From positions 1 through 46,729 of the forward strand of contig CAYUVA010000038.1 of assembly GCA_964448115.1 (NCBI GenBank): a stretch of 46,729 nt of DNA. Reading direction: 5' to 3'. Each line of letters opens with the position of its first letter. Positions within the stretch are counted from its first letter, which is position 1. Positions 35,599 to 44,755 of this stretch are shown in pieces. The stretch comes from CAYUVA01 sp964448115 [NCBI: uncultured bacterium]. GTDB lineage: Bacteria; CAYUVA01. The notes beneath the pieces are model-generated. The model worked only from the letters and a program-made list of their open reading frames with translations. It was not told where the DNA came from and did no database searches. The position numbers and the translations under genes were made by a program.

Positions 35599-36459
35599 AT
35601 GGCGAAATTAAAAGGGAAGAAGGTGCTCATCACTGGGGCAGCCCAGGGGATCGGGTACTACACGGCGGAGAACTTCGCAAAGGCAGGCTGTGAGCTTTTC
35701 TTGAGCGATATCAACAGTGAAGCACTCCAAAACGCAGAGAAAAGGCTTTCTAGTTCAGGTGTGTCCATACATACTTACATACTTGATATCGCCCAAAAGG
35801 ATATGGTCGATTCAATGGCTAAGGACATCATTGAGAACTACGGCGGGATCGATATCTTGATCAACAATGCCGGCATCGGTTACCTCGGCGAGATTGCGGA
35901 TACTCCCTTGGAGAAATGGAAAAGGCTGATGGATGTTAATTTCTGGGGTGCCTTGTATCACTTTTACGCCTTCCTTCCCAGCATGATCGAGCGCCGCGGG
36001 GGGCATGTGGTCAATGTATCATCGGGTCAGGCTTTCTTCAGGCTACCAACCTGGGGGGTCTATGCTGCGATAAAGACCGCTCTCGGAGTCTTTTCAGAGG
36101 TCTCCCACTTCGAGCTGAAGAAGTACAACATCAAGGTTACCACTGTATATCCGTTTATGGTCAATACTGGCTTCTATGATAATGTAAAGGCGGATACATT
36201 CGGCGCTAAGCTGTCGATGAAACTGGTTCCTTATTACTCGCAGTCGCCTCAAAAAGTGGGCAAGATAATCTTCAAGGCGGTAAAAAAAGGTGTGCGCATA
36301 GAGACGGTGCACCCGCTGAACGAGTTCGGCAAGCTATCACAGGTACTATCGCCCTTGGGATTCACTATCGGCACGGTAAGCAACCTGTTTCTCGGAAAGG
36401 GAGCCAAGGAGTATGAACAACTAGTATCAAAGGAGAAGGATAATGGGAAGACTGAATGA
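35599..36459 (+). CDS. Short-chain dehydrogenase/reductase (classical SDR)
   Basis: 286 residues from ATG 35599 (AAAGG about 9 bases upstream); a TTG further up at 35548 is rejected because it adds an unrelated extension. Motifs: TGAAQGIG cofactor loop, DI at the adenine pocket (LFLSDINSE), NNAG, catalytic Ser in VNVSSGQ, and Tyr155-x3-Lys159 (YAAIK). The C-terminal half resembles SDRs acting on lipid or long-chain substrates (KVTTVYPFMVNTGFYDNVKA). The end overlaps the next gene by 17 bases. The reaction is an NAD(P)-dependent oxidation or reduction of an unidentified alcohol or ketone. Confidence 0.9.
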   Translation: MAKLKGKKVLITGAAQGIGYYTAENFAKAGCELFLSDINSEALQNAEKRLSSSGVSIHTYILDIAQKDMVDSMAKDIIENYGGIDILINNAGIGYLGEIADTPLEKWKRLMDVNFWGALYHFYAFLPSMIERRGGHVVNVSSGQAFFRLPTWGVYAAIKTALGVFSEVSHFELKKYNIKVTTVYPFMVNTGFYDNVKADTFGAKLSMKLVPYYSQSPQKVGKIIFKAVKKGVRIETVHPLNEFGKLSQVLSPLGFTIGTVSNLFLGKGAKEYEQLVSKEKDNGKTE

Positions 36460-36946
36460 TCTCAGAAGGATGATTAAAGAGAAAAGGATCGGGTTCCTTT
36501 TCGATGAGGTTATGACTGGAAAACATAGGTTCGAGCCGGGCTTCGGTCCTCCTGGCGATAAATTCATGCAGTTCAAGGCGACCTGGGGACCAAAGCATTT
36601 CAGCGAGTGGATCAATCCATTTGGCGAAAAGTTCCTCATCCAGGAGCTTACAGGCACGGTAACAATCGAGGGATTATGCGAGAATGCACCCATGAGCGGT
36701 ACTTTAGAGCTTAAGTATTTTAGCGAGCGCAAGATCCGTTATACCTTCGAGTTCACCATCGAGGGCAAGAAGTACCAGTATATTGGTGAAAAGGTTAATA
36801 TCCTGCCCTGGAACCTGCCTACATCTCATACAACCTGCTTCGGAAGGCTAACCGAAAAAAAGACCGGTAAGCTGGTATCGACCTCGGTTACATATTTCAA
36901 GCTAAAGACCATGCCTGGATTTCTACTGAGCTTCCGGCTGGCATGA
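36443..36946 (+). CDS. Unknown protein encoded with TetR and SDR genes
   Basis: 167 residues, soluble, with AAGGAG about 8 bases before the ATG. No signal peptide or membrane segment is seen. Features: FLFDEVMTGKHRFEPGFGPP, WGPKHFSEWINPFGEKFLIQ, then a beta-rich middle with ELTGTVTIEGLCENAPMSGT and KIRYTFEFTIEGKKYQYIGE. The beta-strand alternation suggests a small barrel, possibly lipid-binding. I do not recognise a named family. Overlap with the SDR gene supports a shared pathway and translational coupling. Confidence 0.75.
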   Translation: MGRLNDLRRMIKEKRIGFLFDEVMTGKHRFEPGFGPPGDKFMQFKATWGPKHFSEWINPFGEKFLIQELTGTVTIEGLCENAPMSGTLELKYFSERKIRYTFEFTIEGKKYQYIGEKVNILPWNLPTSHTTCFGRLTEKKTGKLVSTSVTYFKLKTMPGFLLSFRLA

Positions 36947-37021
36947 TAGGAAAAAAATATCAAGATTCCCTTACTGGCTTGCTCCAGGATTACAGATAGC
37001 GATAATTGCCCTCTCCCCTAA

Positions 37022-37175
37022 GAGTCTGTCTCAAAATGTCCAAGAAGTTCCACACCCTGTCATTGCGAGCGAAGCGAAGCAATCTCTATCTTATTGATTA
37101 TAAAGAAGATTGCTTCGTCGTCGCGACTTGCCGGGACTCCTCGCAATGACATGTTGGGGGTTTTGAGACAGAGTC
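37022..37175. mobile_element. MITE-like element with near-perfect terminal inverted repeats
   Basis: A 154-bp non-coding element. Ends: GAGTCTGTCTCAAAA (37022-37036) and TTTTGAGACAGAGTC (37161-37175), complementary at 14 of 15 positions. A second, inner inverted pair is TGTCATTGCGAGCGAAGCGA (about 37059) with GAAGCAATCT, against AGATTGCTTCGTCG (about 37108) and CTCGCAATGACA (37141-37151 region). CATTGCGAG...GAAGCAATCT is a repeat type common in many bacterial genomes. No target-site duplication was confirmed. Confidence 0.65.
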
Positions 37176-37310
37176 AGTTTGGGGGGAGAAGAGGGGGGAT
37201 ATCCCTCGATTTGGTCCCTATTGTAAGAAAAATCGGGACTCCGCTCGGGATGACATATAGTTTGATCATGCGCCTTATGGGTAAGGACTGGATGCCCGCC
37301 TGCGCGGGGG
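37176..37310 (+). repeat. Dispersed repeat, copy A
   Basis: About 130 bp that reappears inverted at 44756-44885. The core at 37262-37300 (TTGATCATGCGCCTTATGGG ... GATGCCCGCC) is identical over 39 bases. It ends in a GCCCGCCTGCGCGGG REP-like hairpin. It abuts the MITE-like element and lies in a 389-base gene-free stretch (36947-37335). Confidence 0.75.
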
Positions 37311-37335
37311 TAGGCTTTGCGTGAAAAGCATTCTT

Positions 37336-38193
37336 TCAGGTGGAGAGATCGCTAAATGATGCCAGTTGAATCCCCTTCTCTTCGAGCATCTCGCTGAACT
37401 GCTTGCCGGTGATAATTCGGTAGTTGTCCTGGAAGCGATAGCCGACAAAGCCTGATGACCACGGTGCTTCCAGTCGGGGGTGGTTGCTGGTTGCAATATG
37501 AACGCAAAGCTCAGCGATTGCATGCGAAGGCTTCTTTGCCAGATCATCTGTGATCTGTTTCAGGTATCCCATGCTCAGTTTTTCGGGCGAGTAGAGTCCA
37601 TACATAACATCGGGATGCAACAACTCGTATTTCTGTAGCAGGTCGATTGCTATTTGATTGGTTACGCCAAGAACCAGCTTGACAGCATTCTTGAATGACA
37701 GCGCTCCCTTGGCGGGTAGATGTGTCTCAAAGGGTAGGCGAATCCATCGGATGCCGAATCGAAGCGCAGCCTCGCATAATGGTTGAAGAACAAAGGGATA
37801 AAGCTGAACATGCTGATGGGTATTGAGAAAGGCGATCTCGATGCCCGCATCTTTTGCTAATTTTATCTGGGCGCAGATCTCCTCTAACAATAGATCCCTG
37901 CTAAGATAGCCTAACAGGTATCGCCTTAACAAGGTGCCATGGCTTGAGGGCAGGGTACCTTGCCGGCTCATTTTCATTCCATCGCTGAGCGGCTTCCCCT
38001 GGCTAAGTGAGATATGGATGCCAATGTCGATCTTTTTTATTGCTGAAATGTCGTTGAGCGCTTGCTCGAATGTGCTTCCTCCTGGAATCAGCGAGATTGC
38101 AGTTATCCTTCCATCTGTTGCCGCTGCTATGGCTGCCTGGTCGATATCGGGGCTGATGCCCACATCATCGGCTGTTATTACAAGTTTAGCCAT
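37336..38193 (-). CDS. YdjC/ChbG/HpnK-family polysaccharide-deacetylase-like hydrolase
   Basis: The start is placed at ATG 38193 (285 residues), which overlaps the end of the upstream small gene by 8 bases; the longer frame to 38262 would add an implausible tail. Motifs: LVITADDVGISPDIDQAAIA (metal-binding Asp pair), GIHISLSQGKPLS (His) and LNTHQHVQLYP (His). YdjC-like proteins are carbohydrate deacetylases; relatives act on chitooligosaccharides (ChbG) or in hopanoid synthesis (HpnK). Here the context gives no clear substrate, though glycan or lipid modification is likely. Confidence 0.85.
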   Translation of the reverse strand: MAKLVITADDVGISPDIDQAAIAAATDGRITAISLIPGGSTFEQALNDISAIKKIDIGIHISLSQGKPLSDGMKMSRQGTLPSSHGTLLRRYLLGYLSRDLLLEEICAQIKLAKDAGIEIAFLNTHQHVQLYPFVLQPLCEAALRFGIRWIRLPFETHLPAKGALSFKNAVKLVLGVTNQIAIDLLQKYELLHPDVMYGLYSPEKLSMGYLKQITDDLAKKPSHAIAELCVHIATSNHPRLEAPWSSGFVGYRFQDNYRIITGKQFSEMLEEKGIQLASFSDLST

Positions 38194-38452
38194 TGTAACC
38201 GTTGCTTTCCCTTTGCCACTGTTCAAGTAGCCGTCTGAAGCGCGAGCCATAGAGCATCTCAAAGAGAGCCTCCTTTTCGGGAAACTGCGCCAGAACCTGG
38301 TCTTTGAACCTGGAGATCTCTATTTCTAAATCTATCCTTGGCAGGTCGCTGTAAAGGATTAAAAAAGTGATCCGATCAGCAGCTCTCTGGATCATTTCCT
38401 GCTGTTTACGGTCGATCATCTTCAGTTCATTTTCCAGGTCGAACTCATCCAT
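38186..38452 (-). CDS. Small helical unknown protein
   Basis: 88 residues, highly charged and predicted helical (MDEFDLENELKMIDRKQQEM, IEISRFKDQVLAQFPEKEAL). The middle (ITFLILYSDLPRIDLEI) is hydrophobic but short. The stop lies inside the next gene's start (8-base overlap), so it is probably a genuine coupled gene. No strong ribosome site is seen. Function unknown. Confidence 0.6.
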   Translation of the reverse strand: MDEFDLENELKMIDRKQQEMIQRAADRITFLILYSDLPRIDLEIEISRFKDQVLAQFPEKEALFEMLYGSRFRRLLEQWQRESNGYNG

Positions 38453-38531
38453 AGCGTTCTATTATTAGTGGTAATTCATTGAAAGATCAAAGATGATAGA
38501 TAATAATCTGTGAGCAGAAGGCATGAATCAA

Positions 38532-38560
38532 TTGACATGGGTTGATTACTAGGATATAGA
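38532..38560 (+). promoter_or_regulatory. Sigma70 promoter of the TPR/LolB-like lipoprotein pair
   Basis: A consensus TTGACA (38532-38537), a 17-base spacer and TATAGA (38555-38560). Transcription would start near 38567, about 30 bases before ATG 38598. Confidence 0.65.
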
Positions 38561-38597
38561 AATTATCGAGAAAAACAGCGATCTCCGAGCGATAATA

Positions 38598-40373
38598 ATG
38601 AGAACGATAAGCCTTAGATTTATACTTACTTTCATTGTTCTGACATTCGTATCCTGCAGCATTCTAAGCATCTATAAGAACGGCGGTTCCTTGCCGCCGG
38701 TAACCTTGACAACCGAAGCAATGGCGCTAGATACGAACAAAGCGGAGGCTTATGCGCTATTTCTTATGGCTCGAAGGGAGCTTATCAAGGGTGATATAGA
38801 TGAAGCCATAAGATATTATCGGCAAGCGATATCTGCCGATCCAGAATCCGCGAAGCTATACACCGATGTAGCCCGGATTTATTTGCGAATATCGAATACA
38901 GTAGAATTGAACAAGGGTAATCAATATCTCCAAAAGGCGAAAGAGGAGATTGAGAGGGCAATAGCGGTAGATCCCGGATATGCCCCCGCCTACGAGTTGC
39001 TGGGCGATATCCACACCTACACCATTCCAGCGGATTATAATCAAGCTATAGTCGCCTATCAGAAGGCACATGATTTAAATCCCACAGAGACCGAGTCGCT
39101 TTTATCAGTTGGAATAATCCACCTGAATAATGCCGACTACAATATAGCTTTACAGGTTCTCCGGCAGGCACAATCGATTGATCCCAGCAGCCCATATACG
39201 AACTACTACCTTGCCGAGGGTTATTCGATGGTTAAGGATCTAGAGTCCGCTGAGAGGTATTATCAAAAAGCCCTGGATGTCGAGCCATCGTACTACAATG
39301 CAATGAGCAAGCTGGCTGAAATGTACGAGAGCGAGGGGGAGCTGGAAAAAGCGACCAGGATTTACCAGAGGATTATCTACTACTTCCCGGATAGCAAAGA
39401 GGATCGATTTCACCTGGCAGGATTGCTTTTATCACAGAACATGGTGGATGAGTTTACCCCCCAATTCCAGGTCCTCAGAACCGACCCGATCTACGGGGTA
39501 CACATATACAAGATGATAATCTACTACTACATGTTAAAGGGGAAGTACGATCTCGCTGAGCTTTATATAAAACGGGCTTTGAACGACTGGAACCAGACTC
39601 CAGAACAGTTTTTTATTTTATACCTGGAGAACTACCGGATACAGGAACAATATGATAAGGCGATAGAGCTTGCAAAAGATCTCACCGTTCGCTTCCCTGA
39701 AAACATCGACTTTTACTTGAGCCTCTTTGAGCTTTATTTGACTACCGACCGTAAGCAGGATGCCTTGGACACGATAAAGACAGTTACCAGAAAATTCCCG
39801 GACAAGCCGGATGGCTATTTTTTTATGGCAAGGCTTTACTTTCTTCTCGATGAGAAAGAAAAGGCTGTCGAGACCCTCACCAAAGCCTCTGAGATGTTCC
39901 CTACCAACGAGAAGATCAACTTCTGGCTGGGCATGATGCTGGAGGAACAAGGAAAGAGAGACCGGGCAATTGAAATCATGTTCAAGATATTGAAGATCAA
40001 TCCCGATTCACCGGATGCGCTCAATTTCATAGGTTATTCCTGGGCTGACCAGGGAATAAACCTTAAGAAGGCTAAAGAATATATAGAGAGGGCGCTGCAT
40101 TCGGTGCCCGACAGCGGAGCATTCCTTGATAGCTTAGGCTGGGTATATTTCAAGATGGGGGACAAAGAAAAGGCATTACATTACCTAAAAAAGGCTGCAT
40201 CCCTGGAGGCGGGTGATCCGGTGATCTTTGAGCATCTTGGAGATGTCTATAACAGTCTCGGAGATATAGAGACCGCTATTGAATACTGGAAGAAGGCGAT
40301 CGGCATGGAGCCACCCAATGCCGAGGAGATTGAAAAGCGGATGCAGGAAGCCATAAAAGGCTCCCAAGAATGA
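38598..40373 (+). CDS. TPR-repeat lipoprotein
   Basis: 591 residues. The N-terminus (LRFILTFIVLTFVSC) looks like a lipoprotein signal with Cys at about residue 20; the -3 residue is Phe, not Leu, so this is likely rather than certain. The rest is a solenoid of about 12 TPR units, including AYALFLMARRELIKGDIDEA, AYELLGDIHTYTIPADYNQA, ALNFIGYSWADQGINLKKAK and FLDSLGWVYFKMGDKEKALH. The last two match the conserved end of a TPR family common in Deltaproteobacteria and relatives (NFIGYSWADQG...LDSLGWVYF). It is followed after 7 bases by a LolB-like lipoprotein gene, a typical pairing. It probably acts as an outer-membrane protein scaffold. Confidence 0.85.
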   Translation: MRTISLRFILTFIVLTFVSCSILSIYKNGGSLPPVTLTTEAMALDTNKAEAYALFLMARRELIKGDIDEAIRYYRQAISADPESAKLYTDVARIYLRISNTVELNKGNQYLQKAKEEIERAIAVDPGYAPAYELLGDIHTYTIPADYNQAIVAYQKAHDLNPTETESLLSVGIIHLNNADYNIALQVLRQAQSIDPSSPYTNYYLAEGYSMVKDLESAERYYQKALDVEPSYYNAMSKLAEMYESEGELEKATRIYQRIIYYFPDSKEDRFHLAGLLLSQNMVDEFTPQFQVLRTDPIYGVHIYKMIIYYYMLKGKYDLAELYIKRALNDWNQTPEQFFILYLENYRIQEQYDKAIELAKDLTVRFPENIDFYLSLFELYLTTDRKQDALDTIKTVTRKFPDKPDGYFFMARLYFLLDEKEKAVETLTKASEMFPTNEKINFWLGMMLEEQGKRDRAIEIMFKILKINPDSPDALNFIGYSWADQGINLKKAKEYIERALHSVPDSGAFLDSLGWVYFKMGDKEKALHYLKKAASLEAGDPVIFEHLGDVYNSLGDIETAIEYWKKAIGMEPPNAEEIEKRMQEAIKGSQE

Positions 40374-40380
40374 AACCCAC

Positions 40381-41139
40381 ATGCGCAGCTTCTGCTTATT
40401 GATCACTATCGCTTGTTGCACAGCCTGCATGCACGGCTGCGCTAAAACCGTTCCTCCACCGAAGGATCAATCCTCGCTTCCAGAATCCTCACTCCAGATG
40501 ATTGAGCATTCCGCTGCCAGCCTCTCGCCGCCACAAACGATTAAAGGCTTCGTGAATATAACCTATATAAGCAGCGATGGCACCAGGCATACCAGGGGTT
40601 ACATTCGATACCTTCAAGATACGGGACTGAGGCTCGACATGCTGAATTTTCTCAGCCAGGTCCAGGCATCGATTCTGATCACTCAAAAGCAAAGCCTTAT
40701 GTATCGGGTCTCCAATGATGAGCTTCGGGATCCATTCGCCAGCCTCGAAAGCAATGACAAGGAGGCGGTGCTGTTTTACTTGAGCGCCCTTTTGAGGTGG
40801 ATTTATCCACCTTCTGAATGTCTTGAGCAAAGCCATATCGGCACATTCCATGACAGCATAGTGATTCGATGTCCACCAGTAAATAATGCATGGGTATTTA
40901 AGTACTATTTCCAGAATGGAGTACAGTTACCCAACTATCTGGATATACTCGATGGTGAAGCTAGATTATTACTGTCGGCAGTCTTCGGCGAGCCGTGGGA
41001 GGTGGGCAAATATACTATCCCCTCAACGGTTACCTTGTACCTTCCGGATAGCATTTTGATCCTAAAATTCGAGAGTGGTAAGCTGCGTGCCGATGTAACG
41101 GTAACCGAAGAAGAGCTTATCGATATCGGCTATAAGTAA
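40381..41139 (+). CDS. LolB/LolA-like (DUF4292-type) lipoprotein
   Basis: 252 residues. The signal (FCLLITIACCTACMHGC) is a lipoprotein-type one, with Cys at about 20 (CMHGC-AK). The mature part has the LolA/LolB-like half-barrel pattern: IKGFVNITYISSDGTRHTRG, YIRYLQDTGLRLDMLNFLSQ, VQASILITQKQSLMYRVSND, and a C-terminal strand (VTLYLPDSILILKFESGKLR). It is the downstream partner of the TPR lipoprotein. It could carry lipids or lipoproteins to the outer membrane. The end overlaps the convergent glycosyltransferase gene by 10 bases. Confidence 0.75.
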   Translation: MRSFCLLITIACCTACMHGCAKTVPPPKDQSSLPESSLQMIEHSAASLSPPQTIKGFVNITYISSDGTRHTRGYIRYLQDTGLRLDMLNFLSQVQASILITQKQSLMYRVSNDELRDPFASLESNDKEAVLFYLSALLRWIYPPSECLEQSHIGTFHDSIVIRCPPVNNAWVFKYYFQNGVQLPNYLDILDGEARLLLSAVFGEPWEVGKYTIPSTVTLYLPDSILILKFESGKLRADVTVTEEELIDIGYK

Positions 41140-42998
41140 CCTAAGTTACCCCGGCTCTCCTTGCCATACAGTATTATCTTGGTCAGATGGAATCGAGCCT
41201 TTGCATCCTCAATGTAATTAAACTGAATCTCTTGAATCGAGATCGATTGTTGTAATGGAATAGCTGTTTGATATGTGATGCGGGGGAAGCTGTCTTGTTC
41301 GAGTGAGGGTAGCTCAGCCTTGGCGATCTTTGCTTTTTCATGCCTGATATCTACCGCTAGTCCTGGTTTGAGATATGCCCACTCTGCTGTATCTATGCCA
41401 GCTTTCAAGGTTATTGAAGGGTGTTCTGGAGAGCTTAAAAATCTTAACTCAATGATCGGAGTGCCTTGTTTAACCTTGGTGGATCTGGATAACATGCTCC
41501 ATATCTCAAGATAACTATAGGAGACATTGGCATCGGGATAAACAGTGGCATGGGTGAAGTCATGGTCAAAGGGATTTAATAAAATGGTCTCAATGGACCA
41601 TGGCTGATATGATCTGCTGAGCTTGATCGCATCTGCAATATCCATAAGACTCCAGCCTTGCATGTAAAATACGACAGTATTATCCAGTTTTACATTTTGC
41701 AGTTTTTCCGGCTCCACGACAGCTATTGCCTTGAAACGCTTATCCGGAAGTCGGTATGACACCATTGATGGCAAAACATTGGCGATGGAGGATGGACAAT
41801 TCAAGAAGTACAGAGCTTCGGCTTCGGCGAGTTGCTCCTGGTAGGCGGGGAGCAGGCGCATGAAGACCTCCTCGATCTCCGCTTTCTTGAGCCATTTCTC
41901 TCCATTGCTATGGTTGGCAGCATGGTAAAACCCGATAAGGCAAGCAAGAGCTATCACGGTCAGCCCCATAATGTATTTCCTGCCTCTGATTAGCTGATGC
42001 CATTGATATATTACAAGCCCTATCAGCATCGAGTATCCCACCGATGGCAGGTACAGATACTGCTGCCTACATATATTGAGCACCGGCAACAGGCTGATTA
42101 TCATCCAGAGGATGCAGAAGTGATACTCCCTCTTGTAGGCGGCTAATAATAAAACAAGCAGCAGAAATATTAAAAAGGCGAAACGCTCGTAGGTAGCAGG
42201 TCCGAAACGGAACCATAACATCGGCTCTGTCAGCCATCCGATATAGGATGAGAGAAATGGCAGTATGGTGTAGGTGAGGTTAAAGGGAGCCTCCTGACCG
42301 ATGCCTCCCATTCCACCTAGGATGATGAACCTGCCTGCAATATATGCCCCAAGCACAATGAAATAAGGTATGGTAGTCCTTATTCGGCTGCGAATTTGAC
42401 CTTGTTGATAAAGGACGATTATGCCTAAAGCCGGCGTAACCGCGGCGATCTCCTTGGTTAAAAGCGCAAGGATAAATAAAAAAATAGAAACTACGTAATG
42501 AAGTCCTCTATCCTTGGCAATGTATAATACAAGTAAAATTAGGCTCGTAAGCATGAAAAGAGATGCCAGCGAGTCGGTTCGAGAACAAACCCAGTATAGT
42601 ATCTCAAAATGGCTGGGATGAAATAGGAAGATCAATGCTGCAATGGATGCGATCAGTTGACTGCCAAACAGCAGCCTGGTCAGTACATAGACTAATGCTA
42701 CCACAGCCAGGTGAAGAAGCAGGTTGACAAGATGAAACGAATGTGAGGATATGCCAAGCAAAGAACTGTTCAAAGCCAACGATACCATCACTAATGGACG
42801 ATAGAAACCACCCTGTCCCCGATTTCCGAACCAATTAGCGATGAAAAAACGACTCAGTGAATTCTCCCTCAAGTTTCTTAAAAGAACATAATCATCAGCG
42901 AAAAAGGGATAATCAAGGACATAGTAAAAACTAACAAATCCAAAAATGAAGAGGGATAGGAGTATCGAAATGTCAAACTTGAATGAACTCTTATTCAT
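41130..42998 (-). CDS. GT-C-type membrane glycosyltransferase
   Basis: About 622 residues from ATG 42998; the frame also continues to a TTG at 43034 preceded by AAGGA at a very short distance. The N-terminal half has about 10 membrane helices with a first extracytoplasmic loop YPFFADDYVLLRNLRENS (acidic pair) and GGFYRPLVMVSLALN, as in PMT/TMTC-like enzymes that use polyprenyl-phosphate sugars. HPSHFEILYWVCSRTDSLAS and LTKEIAAVTPALGIIVLYQQ are family-like. A soluble C-terminal region follows (about 390-622), beta-rich. It probably adds a sugar to a glycan or protein at the periplasmic face; the acceptor is unknown. It is convergent with the LolB-like gene. Confidence 0.82.
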   Translation of the reverse strand: MNKSSFKFDISILLSLFIFGFVSFYYVLDYPFFADDYVLLRNLRENSLSRFFIANWFGNRGQGGFYRPLVMVSLALNSSLLGISSHSFHLVNLLLHLAVVALVYVLTRLLFGSQLIASIAALIFLFHPSHFEILYWVCSRTDSLASLFMLTSLILLVLYIAKDRGLHYVVSIFLFILALLTKEIAAVTPALGIIVLYQQGQIRSRIRTTIPYFIVLGAYIAGRFIILGGMGGIGQEAPFNLTYTILPFLSSYIGWLTEPMLWFRFGPATYERFAFLIFLLLVLLLAAYKREYHFCILWMIISLLPVLNICRQQYLYLPSVGYSMLIGLVIYQWHQLIRGRKYIMGLTVIALACLIGFYHAANHSNGEKWLKKAEIEEVFMRLLPAYQEQLAEAEALYFLNCPSSIANVLPSMVSYRLPDKRFKAIAVVEPEKLQNVKLDNTVVFYMQGWSLMDIADAIKLSRSYQPWSIETILLNPFDHDFTHATVYPDANVSYSYLEIWSMLSRSTKVKQGTPIIELRFLSSPEHPSITLKAGIDTAEWAYLKPGLAVDIRHEKAKIAKAELPSLEQDSFPRITYQTAIPLQQSISIQEIQFNYIEDAKARFHLTKIILYGKESRGNLGYL

Positions 42999-43080
42999 TG
43001 GTTGTATGATAAACTCATTTTTCTTTGATCGCAATTTCCTTAATCGCTTGGAAAGCTTGCCAAATAAAAAATTTTCTAAT

Positions 43081-43107
43081 ATTCTTTGCGAGGTTTCTTC
43101 AAAGAAT
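43081..43107. promoter_or_regulatory. Inverted repeat in the divergent region before the malic enzyme gene
   Basis: ATTCTTTG (43081-43088) and CAAAGAAT (43100-43107) form a perfect 8-bp inverted repeat with an 11-base loop. It could be an operator for either divergent gene; no T-run follows on either side. Confidence 0.3.
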
Positions 43108-43129
43108 CGGCAAGTTCATATTGAACCAA

Positions 43130-43158
43130 TTGAAACCGGTTTTTAGATCATGTAGTTT
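43130..43158 (+). promoter_or_regulatory. Candidate promoter of the malic enzyme gene
   Basis: TTGAAA (43130-43135), a 17-base spacer and TAGTTT (43153-43158). It is a modest match about 45 bases before the ATG. Confidence 0.3.
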
Positions 43159-43201
43159 AGCTTTCTAAAAAGCACAACTCGCAAAATAGGGAGTGGAAAC
43201 A

Positions 43202-44521
43202 ATGGCTGTAAAGATCAGCAATGAAGAGATTCTGGAGTATCATTCCAGGGGACGAAAGGGGAAACTCGAAGTCATCGCCTCCAAGCCATGCGCCACACAG
43301 AAAGATCTTTCTATCGCCTACACGCCAGGTGTTGCGCTACCATGCCTGAAGATTGAAGCTGATCCCCTGGCTGCATTTGAGTACACAACCAGAGGGAACC
43401 TAGTTGCAGTGGTATCCAACGGAACCGCCGTGCTGGGTCTGGGGGACATCGGAGCCTTGGCGAGCAAACCGGTCATGGAAGGAAAAGGAGTCCTGTTCAA
43501 GCGATTCGCTGATGTTGATACCTTTGATATCGAGATCGACACCAGAAATGCGGATAAGGTTATCGAGGTAGTGCAATTGTTGGAGCCGACATTCGGTGGA
43601 GTGAACCTTGAAGATATCAAGGCACCGGAGTGTTTCTACATCGAAGATACTTTGAAAAAGACCACTAAGATCCCGATCTTCCATGATGATCAGCACGGCA
43701 CCGCCATCATTTCCGGAGCAGGATTCTTAAACGCACTGGAGATGGTTGGCAAGGATATCAAGGATGTCAAGGTGGTAGTCAGCGGAGCCGGCGCTAGCGG
43801 AATCGCCTGCGCAAAGTTTTATCTCAACCTCGGTGTGCGCAAGGAAAACATGATCCTGTGCGATAGTAGGGGTGTTATATACAAGGGTAGAACCGAGAAT
43901 ATGAATCCCTATAAGGAGGAGTTCGCTGCTGAGACTGGCGCCCGGACCCTGGCTGAGGCTATGAAGGGAGCAGACGCATTCCTGGGGCTTTCCGTAAAGG
44001 GGATGGTCTCCAAGGAGATGGTACGTTCTATGGCAGATTACCCGATCATATTTGCTATGGCGAATCCGGATCCAGAGATCACATACGAGGATGCTTTGGA
44101 TGCCAGGAGCGATGTTATCATGGCAACAGGACGCTCCGATTATCCGAATCAGGTCAATAATGTGCTCGGCTTCCCCTTCATCTTCAGGGGTGCGCTGGAT
44201 GTGAGGGCGACAGATATAAACGAGGAGATGAAGGTGGCTGCCAGCAAGGCGCTTGCTGACCTGGCTAAGGAACCGGTACCTGAATATATCTGCAACGCTT
44301 ATGGCGGTGTAGAGCTTTCGTTCGGAAAGGATTACATAATTCCCAAGCCGCTCGATTATCGGGTTCTGGTATGGGAGGCGACTGCGGTAGCAAAAGCAGC
44401 GATGGATTCAGGTGTCGCACAGGTGCCTATATCAGACTGGGAGGAGTACAAAAGCAGCCTTGAAAGGCATATCGAACATAGCAAGTGGCTAGAGTCTCTA
44501 CACGAGATAGACCATCCATAG
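43202..44521 (+). CDS. NAD(P)-dependent malic enzyme
   Basis: 439 residues from ATG 43202, with AGGGAG 8 bases upstream; the GTG at 43193 lies in that site and is rejected. Converts malate to pyruvate and CO2. Motifs: [12 protein letters not shown] (catalytic Tyr), [20 protein letters not shown] (catalytic Lys and signature), [16 protein letters not shown] (metal Asp region), [16 protein letters not shown] (dinucleotide fold), [10 protein letters not shown]. The length is that of short bacterial malic enzymes: the phosphotransacetylase-like domain of long MaeB enzymes is absent. It appears to be a single-gene unit. Confidence 0.95.
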   Translation: MAVKISNEEILEYHSRGRKGKLEVIASKPCATQKDLSIAYTPGVALPCLKIEADPLAAFEYTTRGNLVAVVSNGTAVLGLGDIGALASKPVMEGKGVLFKRFADVDTFDIEIDTRNADKVIEVVQLLEPTFGGVNLEDIKAPECFYIEDTLKKTTKIPIFHDDQHGTAIISGAGFLNALEMVGKDIKDVKVVVSGAGASGIACAKFYLNLGVRKENMILCDSRGVIYKGRTENMNPYKEEFAAETGARTLAEAMKGADAFLGLSVKGMVSKEMVRSMADYPIIFAMANPDPEITYEDALDARSDVIMATGRSDYPNQVNNVLGFPFIFRGALDVRATDINEEMKVAASKALADLAKEPVPEYICNAYGGVELSFGKDYIIPKPLDYRVLVWEATAVAKAAMDSGVAQVPISDWEEYKSSLERHIEHSKWLESLHEIDHP

Positions 44522-44755
44522 GCGTCCTATGTGCTTGCGCCTATCGATCATTGCCGGACTACTAATAGATTAGCCCCTTCAGGGTAAGAAAAAGTCTTTA
44601 GATTACCTACCTATAAAGATAGCGCAATCTCGCAGGTCATAATTTTCATGCCTCCCGAATAGGTCGGGATGGGGGCTGCTCTAGACATAAGACTTGTTTC
44701 GCCAACGGGCACCCATCTGTCATGCCCGCCCCACATCAAGTGCGGGGTAAACTAC

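Noticed and set aside
37022-37175. Structured RNA or riboswitch
   Set aside because: Nested inverted repeats with transposon-like ends and a common dispersed core fit a MITE better; no coding gene follows on the plus strand.
44519-44545. Terminator after the malic enzyme gene (TAGGCG/CGCCTA stem)
   Set aside because: Only 6 bp with a 13-base loop and no T-run.
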